This document shows, piece after piece, positions 58,701-64,000 of a stretch of 64,000 bases of DNA. Under the pieces are notes generated by a model. That model was not told the DNA's origin. It worked only from the letters and a program-made list of their open reading frames with translations, and searched no databases. Numbering within the stretch: position 1 is the first letter of the stretch; the number at the start of each line of letters is the position of its first letter. The DNA comes from an uncultured Oscillospiraceae bacterium (GTDB lineage Bacteria > Bacillota > Clostridia > Oscillospirales > Ruminococcaceae): assembly GCA_934526065.1 (NCBI GenBank), contig CAKSZX010000008.1, forward strand, positions 51,356 through 115,355. The letters run 5' to 3'. A program made the translations under genes and the position numbers.

Positions 58701-59011
58701 CCTTTGACAAAAACGAAAAAGGTGAGTACGGCGTAATAAAAAACGACAAGGGCAAAATCAAAAAACTGCCGGGAAGCGAAGCGGTAAGCCGGGAAAAGTT
58801 CGGCGCTGTATTGGAATATGTAAAAGATGCGGTGCAAAAAATGGGCGACGGCATTTACGGCGGCACCTTTGACGATATGCCTTTGGCGGAAAAGCGGGAG
58901 GATACGGGTATAGCCTGCAAATACTGCAATTACAAATCTGTGTGCCTCAATACAAACAAAAAGAAAGTAATGGAAAAACGGCAGTTTGACCGGGAGGAGA
59001 AAAATGGCTAA
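55778..59011 (+). CDS. addB: ATP-dependent helicase/nuclease subunit B (AddB)
   Basis: Chi-recognising subunit of AddAB, which resects double-strand breaks for RecA. The N-terminus has a Walker A (LVIGTAGTGKST). The C-terminal nuclease domain contains VVDYKTGSRNFSLD (Asp-x-Lys, about residues 890-903) and Fe-S cysteines: one in YYKCPFMYF (about 737) and three in CKYCNYKSVC near the end (about 1046-1055). At 1,077 aa it is slightly shorter than the Bacillus protein. Start 55778 has AAGGAG; an upstream start would add nine non-family residues. Its stop overlaps addA by 8 nt. Confidence 0.95.
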   Translation: MLRLVIGTAGTGKSTYINEKIIETAKNGQKCLLLVPEQFSKTGESLLFSRLDDTRANLVQLFTFTSLLNEARTETAGLSVVPLTAAGKAVMAHRAMMNLKKQLTVYSRQVNSFNFSYVMTGTFDDLKRSGYDSAKFYKTVEKTAGESPKLKELSLIYAEYAGLMGDKFIDSEDLLTLLAENMPTRYTEEMNIFIDGFESFSRGQMAVIERFLTDSQSVTVALTADGETDKTGGVGCFSFVQKTIRELKNLAKQVNVTVEQPVLMENSVRFLNKDLRSVDLFVQGKGGGLVVNSGVEMRKFDTQSREVNFAVAHIGKMIREKGYTYNDIAIVCPQLDKYENQLQESLTLAGMPYFIDENRIISSSSPMVLFKTVIEIISRGLTAENFIKLLKSGLTKFADDDIIELENYLFVWRDYEFDFSKDFTLSPGGLKPEPTESEKELLVKLNALRREVYDIFSSFGSGQSAKLAADILKNCYRRVMALGAEDKVSSLAAQMPTTQSDLLIRQWKAAVDCLDRLYDIMGDDVVSQEDLRELFSLIAEGVQIGFAPETQDCLMISRPKRMKLNAVKAVYILGAAEGFFPAAATEPGLLNAYDRENLKINLNSDFKNQFAFENLYYYKALTTAREYMFISSCRKNIDVLQKMSSRAENMAAVLQIPTPVLKIEDYRVTREFFADSLSLLADNSSRESRKKLLEDIGANVEISQEHQFAVEDLEYLASVLGDIIEITPTHVENYYKCPFMYFLNGVLRVRPLEKAEFGRRIAGDYMHFIAQRVLEKYGRDYPLQPWENIEKDIDRAVKEFLEKNYPREIYNNVKFTSQYRNMRENAGRFMKYIYFEQASSSFKPIAYELRIGGKGKVPPLTVTTERGNRVNIAGICDRVDVYRGEEKDYLRVVDYKTGSRNFSLDRIYNGLSMQMLIYMYVLIRQQFAKKDNPVLPGGVVYQHSDADAYFDKSETEAKLYTADGMALAEEEICRAFDKNEKGEYGVIKNDKGKIKKLPGSEAVSREKFGAVLEYVKDAVQKMGDGIYGGTFDDMPLAEKREDTGIACKYCNYKSVCLNTNKKKVMEKRQFDREEKNG

Positions 59012-62000
59012 ACAGTGGACGGAGCGGCAGCAAAAAGCCATAGCCGCAAAGGATAAATTTACCATACTCAGCGCCGCCGCAGGCAGCGGTAAAACCAGTG
59101 TTTTGGTTGAGCGTGCAGTGCGAATTTTGGCTGACGAAAGCAACCCGGTAAGCGCCGACAGGCTTTTGATAGTAACATTTTCCAATGCGTCGGCGGCGGA
59201 ATTTAAAAAGAGAATAGATGACAGCTTAAGCCGGCTTATGGCTCAAAACCCGGACAGCGCCTATCTCAGCCGGCAAAGGGTAAAATTGCAAAATGCGGAT
59301 ATTTCCACCATAGATGCCTTTTGTATAAAGCTGGCAAGGGAAAATTTTCAAATCTTGGACATCTCCCCGGACGCAGGTATCTGCGACGACATACGGACAG
59401 AGCAGATACATCGGCAGGCCATAGACCGGGCCATGAATTACGGTTACGGCCTTGATAATTTCAGCGGATTGGTTTCATTCTTCGGCAAAAGCAGTACCGA
59501 CAGGGATATAAGAGATTTTTTAAAAAAGATGTTTACATTCTTTTCCGTTTTGCCAAATCCGGGAAAGCAGGCCGAAAAAATGGCGGAAAGCTATTCTTCT
59601 TACAGGGATATGCGCCTTTCTCCCGCATACAAAAAGGAGGCGGAAACCGTAAAACAGATAGCCGCCTACACTTTGAGCTTGGCGGAACAGGCCGATAAAA
59701 TGTATCAAAAAAGCCGGAGTACCGGCTATGAAGCCTCCTTGGAAGCCCGGCTTGCCACAGGGGAAAAAATCAGCAGACTTGCAAATGGGGAAAACTGGCG
59801 GGAACTTTCCGCCCTTATAAAGGCAGGCCCTGATAAAATAGGCAGGGTAAAAGGGGGAGCAGACGAATATTCCCTTGCCACAAAGGACATATACGACGAA
59901 TACAAAAAGGCCTTTGAGGAGATTGATTTAAGGCTTGATTATTTGGACGAAGATAAATACGCTTACGACATATCCCTTACCGAGGATTATGTAAGTGTTC
60001 TTTTTCAGGTTTTTGATTTTTATTTGGCCAAGCTTACAGAAATAAAGAAAAAGAGAAATATGTTCGAGTTTTCCGACTATGAACAGTTTGCGTTGCAACT
60101 TTTACAAAACGACGTGGAAGAACCTACGGGGCTGTGTAAAAGTTTGCAGGATCACTACCTGTATATAATGGAGGACGAATACCAGGACACCAACGAAGTT
60201 CAGGACAGAATATTTACCCTCCTTTCCCAAAACACAAAAAATCTTTATGTTGTAGGGGATATTAAACAGGCTATTTACGGATTCAGAGGACGGAGTTCTG
60301 AAATTTTTCTTGCCAAAAGGGAGCTTGAAAAGGCAGACCGGGACAAAAATCAAACTCTGTATCTGCCCCACAATTTCAGAAGCAGCTACGGAATAATCGG
60401 CGGTGTAAACTACATCTTCCGCAATATAATGACAAAGGGTTGCGGCGGCGTGGACTATGACGAAAAAGAAGAACTGCGGACGCTGAACGAGGCTGTCATC
60501 GAAAAAAGCGTTATGTTGAAACTTTACCCGGAAAACGAAGAAAAAAATGTTGCCATGCTCATATCCGATATGATAAAAAACGGCTTCAAAATCACCGTGG
60601 ATTACAAAACCGGAGAAGAGCGACCGGTTACAGCCGGGGACTTCTGTATCCTTTTGAGAAACAGCAAAAAAACCGATATTTTCAAAAAAGAAATCGAAAA
60701 ACTGGGTCACAGGGCATTTGTCCGTGACAGTCGGCTTATGATAAATCGGCCGGAGGTACAACGGGTTGTAAACCTTTTAAGGGTAATATCAAACCCCACG
60801 GAAGAAGTGTATCTTACCGCCGCCATGTTTGGGGATATATTCGGATTTTCCCTTGACGAGATTTTAAAAATGCGCAACGAAAACAAAGCCGAAAATCTGT
60901 ATAAAGCCTTGGCACTTGCGAAAAGCGAAAAGGCCGAAAAAATGCTGGAATTTTTAAAGGATTTTGCCTACCGGGCAAGCGTTCTTTCGGCGGATAAACT
61001 CATAGATGAAATATGCAGAAAAACGGGCTATTTCCGCCGACTTGCTTTTACCGAAAACGGCGGCGAAAAAAGAGAAAATCTGCGCCGGTTTATGGGCTTT
61101 GCCAAGAATTATGCCCAAAGCCACGGCGGGGAAAATCTACCGGCATTTTTAAGGCGGATTGAAAGGTATATGGCCTCCGGCAAGGGCAGTAAAAGCGATA
61201 TTACGGATGACAGCGCCGTTTCCATTATGACCATGCACACATCAAAAGGGCTGGAATACCCCATTTGCATTGTTGCGGGATTGGACACGAAATTCAATAA
61301 AAAAGACATATCTTCAAAACTGCTGTTTGACAAAGAAATCGGCGTGGGTATGTATGCACGAAAAAGTTTCGGCTATAATTTTTCCACTTTGAATGTTCGG
61401 GCAATAAAGGATAAAATCGCCGAAAATCTTGCCAACGAGGAAATGCGCCTTTTGTATGTTGCCATGACAAGGGCAAAAAATACCCTTATCTTAACGGGGG
61501 AATGTCCCGGGGAAAAATCTCTTTCGGCTTTACTTAACAAGTCGGCCGGGGGGATTCGGGCTTACGCCATGCGAAAAATGGCAAATCCTTTGGCCTGGAT
61601 TATTTCTGCCTTGGCAAGGCATCCTTATTTTACAAACAGCCTTTCACCGGCAACGGAGGACAGGAGTATTCCACAGAGCATAGATGTTGAAATCACAGAC
61701 AGCGAAACCGGCGACGACAGCCGGCAGGAGGCAGAAATCCCACAGAGGGAAATCCAAGCGGATACAGAAAAGATACTGGAAAATCTTGCCTTTAAATATC
61801 CCAACCGGGAACGCACCGCCTTGCCTATAAAAATGTCCGTAAGCGAAATTGCCAAGGAGAGACAGATAACCCTTGCAAAGCCGGATTTTATAAACGAGAA
61901 CAAGATAACCGCCGCCGAAAAGGGTACCGCTATGCACCGCTTTGCCCAATATGCGGATATTTTAAAGGCAAGGCAGGATTTATACGGGGAAATAAAGCGA

Positions 62001-62399
62001 TTGGAAAACGCCGGCCTTGTACAGCCCAAATTGCTTAACTTAAACGCCCTTAAAACATTTGTAAACAGCCCTTTGGCAGACAGAATTTTAAAAGCGGAAA
62101 AAGTTTACACCGAGAGGAATTTCCGTGCGCCCTATCCGGCACAGCTTGCCACAGGCAAGGCGGAATATACCGGCTATGAAGTTTTGGTTCAAGGGGTTAT
62201 GGACTGCGTTTTACAAAACGGAAATGAGATAACCGTAATAGATTACAAAACCGACTATGTTGAAAATATGGGGCAACTTAAAGAAAGGTACGAAAAACAG
62301 CTTGAATTATATCGCCACGGGGCAAAGGCCTTGTTTAACACCGACAATGTAAAATGCTTGCTGTACTCTTTCCGCTTAGGGCAGTTTATTGAATTTTGA
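59004..62399 (+). CDS. addA: ATP-dependent helicase/nuclease subunit A (AddA)
   Basis: UvrD-family helicase with a RecB-type nuclease. Walker A is SAAAGSGKTSVLVERA (about 25-40), Walker B IMEDEYQDTNEVQD (about 388), the helicase motif VSIMTMHTSKGLEYPI and the motif LLYVAMTRAKNTL are all present. The nuclease domain near the end shows ITVIDYKTDYVE and the QLELYRHG motif. At 1,131 aa it is full length. Start follows GGGAGGAG inside the end of addB, typical of translational coupling. It is the motor that degrades DNA until a Chi-like site. Confidence 0.96.
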   Translation: MAKQWTERQQKAIAAKDKFTILSAAAGSGKTSVLVERAVRILADESNPVSADRLLIVTFSNASAAEFKKRIDDSLSRLMAQNPDSAYLSRQRVKLQNADISTIDAFCIKLARENFQILDISPDAGICDDIRTEQIHRQAIDRAMNYGYGLDNFSGLVSFFGKSSTDRDIRDFLKKMFTFFSVLPNPGKQAEKMAESYSSYRDMRLSPAYKKEAETVKQIAAYTLSLAEQADKMYQKSRSTGYEASLEARLATGEKISRLANGENWRELSALIKAGPDKIGRVKGGADEYSLATKDIYDEYKKAFEEIDLRLDYLDEDKYAYDISLTEDYVSVLFQVFDFYLAKLTEIKKKRNMFEFSDYEQFALQLLQNDVEEPTGLCKSLQDHYLYIMEDEYQDTNEVQDRIFTLLSQNTKNLYVVGDIKQAIYGFRGRSSEIFLAKRELEKADRDKNQTLYLPHNFRSSYGIIGGVNYIFRNIMTKGCGGVDYDEKEELRTLNEAVIEKSVMLKLYPENEEKNVAMLISDMIKNGFKITVDYKTGEERPVTAGDFCILLRNSKKTDIFKKEIEKLGHRAFVRDSRLMINRPEVQRVVNLLRVISNPTEEVYLTAAMFGDIFGFSLDEILKMRNENKAENLYKALALAKSEKAEKMLEFLKDFAYRASVLSADKLIDEICRKTGYFRRLAFTENGGEKRENLRRFMGFAKNYAQSHGGENLPAFLRRIERYMASGKGSKSDITDDSAVSIMTMHTSKGLEYPICIVAGLDTKFNKKDISSKLLFDKEIGVGMYARKSFGYNFSTLNVRAIKDKIAENLANEEMRLLYVAMTRAKNTLILTGECPGEKSLSALLNKSAGGIRAYAMRKMANPLAWIISALARHPYFTNSLSPATEDRSIPQSIDVEITDSETGDDSRQEAEIPQREIQADTEKILENLAFKYPNRERTALPIKMSVSEIAKERQITLAKPDFINENKITAAEKGTAMHRFAQYADILKARQDLYGEIKRLENAGLVQPKLLNLNALKTFVNSPLADRILKAEKVYTERNFRAPYPAQLATGKAEYTGYEVLVQGVMDCVLQNGNEITVIDYKTDYVENMGQLKERYEKQLELYRHGAKALFNTDNVKCLLYSFRLGQFIEF

Positions 62400-62469
62400 T
62401 AAATTACAAATTTATATTCGGTATAATTTTCACCTCTCCGGGCACAATAACCGGCAGAGAGGTGAAACT

Positions 62470-62664
62470 ATGTTTAAAAAACTAATATTGGCTGTGCTTA
62501 TCATCGGCGGCATAAACTGGGGGCTTATAGGCCTTTTGGGATTTGACTTAGTGGCTTTTATCTTCGGCTCCTCTGCCGCCTTAGGTGCAAGAATAGCGTA
62601 TATAGTTGTAGGCGTATCTGCACTTTGCACCCTGCCGCAGTTGTTCGGCTCTGCCGAGGAGTAA
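62470..62664 (+). CDS. DUF378 small membrane protein
   Basis: A 64-aa protein with two membrane helices. KLILAVLIIGGINWGLIGLLGFDLVAFIFG is the DUF378 signature (GxINWGLIG), and IAYIVVGVSALCTL forms the second helix. Widespread in bacteria; function unknown. Start 62470 has AGAGGTG upstream; an upstream extension of the same frame is out of family. Located 70 nt after addA. Confidence 0.88.
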   Translation: MFKKLILAVLIIGGINWGLIGLLGFDLVAFIFGSSAALGARIAYIVVGVSALCTLPQLFGSAEE

Positions 62665-62672
62665 ATTTAAAA

Positions 62673-62712
62673 TATCGCATCGAAATTGTATCTGAATTTT
62701 CGGTGCGGTATA
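62673..62712 (+). terminator. Terminator of the DUF378 gene
   Basis: An imperfect stem TATCGCATCGAAA / TTTCGGTGCGGTA that includes G-U pairs, followed by TATTTTTATG. Confidence 0.65.
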
Positions 62713-62835
62713 TTTTTATGCCAAAGTATTAAAATGCAAATGAAATAAGCGCCGTGCCATAATTCCTTTTACCTTTTGTGTGGATATAAGCCTGTCCGCC
62801 GGATCCTTCGTCGATTTAACGGAACTCTAAGCACA

Positions 62836-62870
62836 TAAAAAGGAGCAAGGTATATTTCAACCTTGCTCCT
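62836..62870 (-). terminator. Terminator of the first GNAT gene
   Basis: On the minus strand AGGAGCAAGGT / ACCTTGCTCCT (11 bp, 8-nt loop) followed by TTTTATGTG. Confidence 0.88.
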
Positions 62871-62904
62871 ATCGGTCAGTATTTAGTTCAACAAATTGGA
62901 ATTC

Positions 62905-63330
62905 CTATTTGTGTTGCCATGTCATTACATAATCTTTTTCTCCGGTAGCCTCATCTAAGCCACTACGCTGAATCTCAAATCCTTCTCTCTTATAAAAAGA
63001 TATTGCCCGTGCGTTCTTTTGGTATACGTTCAAGTACAACTTATTCCTTTTATCCTTTGCATAATTCAGCAGAATTTTACCTATACCCTGCGATTGCATT
63101 TCACCAGAAACAAAAATGCCCTCAACATATTCATCATTTAACCCTATAAAACCCTGTATTTCTGTATCATACTCATACACATAAACCTCTGCTAGTAACA
63201 ACGCTTCTTTTACTGATTTGAAATTGCTTTTCCAGTATTCGGCGGGGATAAAATTATGTGCCTTTATATTTGTATCCAACCATATATCTGCAACTTTATT
63301 TATATCATCCCTTTGAAATTCTCTAATCAT
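62905..63330 (-). CDS. GNAT family N-acetyltransferase
   Basis: A 141-aa acetyltransferase. The acetyl-CoA loop is GEMQSQGIGKILLNYAK (Q/RxxGxG/A), and NVYQKNARAISFYKREGF is the typical motif B. Resembles RimI-like or small-molecule GNATs; acceptor unknown. Codon use and spacing, with a second GNAT just upstream, look like an accessory pair. Start ATG has a weak ribosome site (AGAGTCACC). Confidence 0.85.
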   Translation of the reverse strand: MIREFQRDDINKVADIWLDTNIKAHNFIPAEYWKSNFKSVKEALLLAEVYVYEYDTEIQGFIGLNDEYVEGIFVSGEMQSQGIGKILLNYAKDKRNKLYLNVYQKNARAISFYKREGFEIQRSGLDEATGEKDYVMTWQHK

Positions 63331-63361
63331 AACGGTGACTCTCCATAAACTTGAATTTAAA

Positions 63362-63805
63362 TTATAACGGTCTTTGCAAATACACCATATCTACCAACTG
63401 TATTCCACTCTCATAGATTGGGTGGTCATAATTATCTATAAAGAAATTTGATATGATATGCGAACGGACAAAACCACACTTTTCATAAAATGGTATTGTC
63501 AGTGGGCTATCGCCTGTTCCCACTTGCAGAATGGCATATTGCTCTCTGTAATTATTAACAATAAACTCAATTAAGGCTCTTGCATAACCTTTCCCTTGAT
63601 ATTCTGGAACTGTCGCAATGTTCTTGATTTCAAGTATGTCATTTTCTTTATCGGTTATGACACACTCACACTTGACCCCATTATCATCAAGTACATACAT
63701 CTTGCCGTTATCAAGATAACGGTCAACCATATCTTCCTGCTCATCTGCTAATAGGAGCAAATCAAGATATTGTTTTTTATTTTCTTTAACTTCAATAATT
63801 TTCAT
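63362..63805 (-). CDS. GNAT family N-acetyltransferase, second gene
   Basis: A 147-aa acetyltransferase. IKNIATVPEYQGKGYARALIEF is the acetyl-CoA loop, and DSPLTIPFYEKCGFVRSH the C-terminal core, the latter resembling Bacillus YesJ-type GNATs. Start 63805 has AAGGTG at good spacing and begins MKIIEVKENKKQYL; a longer upstream frame is out of family. The first GNAT gene lies 31 nt downstream, so they are likely cotranscribed. Acceptor unknown. Confidence 0.82.
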   Translation of the reverse strand: MKIIEVKENKKQYLDLLLLADEQEDMVDRYLDNGKMYVLDDNGVKCECVITDKENDILEIKNIATVPEYQGKGYARALIEFIVNNYREQYAILQVGTGDSPLTIPFYEKCGFVRSHIISNFFIDNYDHPIYESGIQLVDMVYLQRPL

Positions 63806-63840
63806 CAATCGCACCTTCAAATTCCGATTTGTATTTCTGT

Positions 63841-63878
63841 TTGTTTTAAAAATGGGCAATTCCGATTGGAATTGCCCA
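63841..63878 (-). terminator. Terminator for a gene beyond the right edge
   Basis: On the minus strand TGGGCAATTCC-AATC-GGAATTGCCCA (11 bp) followed by TTTTTAAAAC. It precedes the GNAT pair, so it should end an upstream minus-strand unit off the window. Confidence 0.75.
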
Positions 63879-63899
63879 CTCTTTATACTAATTATGCGA

Positions 63900-64000
63900 T
63901 TTTTTCTTGCTTGCACTTAATTTTGCATCAAATGATGTAAGTTTGATGTAAATCGCTGTTTTTTCAGTTTTTTATCAAATGAAGTACGTCCCGTCTATTT
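63900..64000. other. Right-edge stretch with repeated TTTGATG/CATCAAA words
   Basis: CATCAAATGATG, TTTGATG and TATCAAATGAAG occur within about 60 nt. It may be the end of an element or a recombination site beyond the edge. No gene is visible. Confidence 0.3.

Noticed and set aside
58487..59185. A 232-codon minus-strand frame across the addB/addA junction
   Set aside because: Both addB and addA frames are conserved here, and the minus-strand frame has no family resemblance.

Overview
The window reads as a chromosomal segment of a spore-forming anaerobic member of the Bacillota (class Clostridia). The evidence is a set of sporulation-linked genes (spo0A, spoIIP, spoVT, a CwlD/AmiC-type amidase, a DacF-type D,D-carboxypeptidase), Gram-positive housekeeping genes (addAB, rarA, ricT, darA, fakA, a DegV/FakB protein, asp23), and enzymes typical of strict anaerobes (rubrerythrin, CoA-disulfide reductase, small 2[4Fe-4S] ferredoxin, EFR1-type flavodoxin-ferredoxin, ferredoxin-domain aldo/keto reductase). 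Base composition looks to be around 40 percent GC by eye (not computed). Gene density is high and most genes have clear Shine-Dalgarno sequences. I cannot name the species.

Layout. 1-5.8 kb: the tail of a PMT-family membrane glycosyltransferase, a frameshifted IS200-type element, spo0A, a DUF308 membrane protein, a nucleoside hydrolase and an MFS carrier. 5.8-14.8 kb: fakA-asp23, an Fe-S aldo/keto reductase, nadE-ispE, uraA-upp and rpsT. 14.9-24 kb: spoIIP-rubrerythrin, pyrG, CoA-disulfide reductase, a small accessory patch (two orphan genes and a decayed DNA methyltransferase) and lepA. 24-30 kb: a NERD protein, an MFS carrier, a DUF3810 metalloprotease-like protein, a DUF11 protein, an AEC carrier and a ferredoxin. 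30-34.7 kb: ptsI-darA-darA-holB-ricT, with a tandem duplication that doubled darA. 34.8-49 kb: tRNA-Leu, cell wall amidase, M20 amidohydrolase, ksgA, dCMP deaminase, rarA, degV, an EFR1/Rrf2 divergent pair, putP, a tetR/dacF divergent pair, nitroreductase and trmB-ung. 49-53.2 kb: a tRNA-Met/Glu cluster and a GntR-enolase superfamily-APC permease cassette. 53.5-62.7 kb: a DUF5058 membrane pair, spoVT, addB-addA and a DUF378 protein. 62.9-64 kb: two GNAT acetyltransferases at an accessory-looking right edge.

The most notable points are as follows. (1) Spo0A carries Glu where the phosphoacceptor Asp should be and has lost one acidic-pocket Asp, so it may not depend on a phosphorelay. (2) The two-domain NAD synthetase has lost the catalytic Glu and Cys of its glutaminase domain. 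(3) A unit of about 0.66 kb is tandemly duplicated, giving two c-di-AMP receptor genes that already differ at 11 of 106 residues, flanked by broken pieces of ptsI and holB. (4) Several promoter/operator layouts can be read directly (Rrf2/EFR1, TetR/DacF, GntR cassette). (5) A few unexplained elements remain: a three-way-junction-like pyrG leader, a double-hairpin intergenic repeat, an apparent AUA start codon and two orphan genes beside a dead methyltransferase. I found no CRISPR array, rRNA or prophage.
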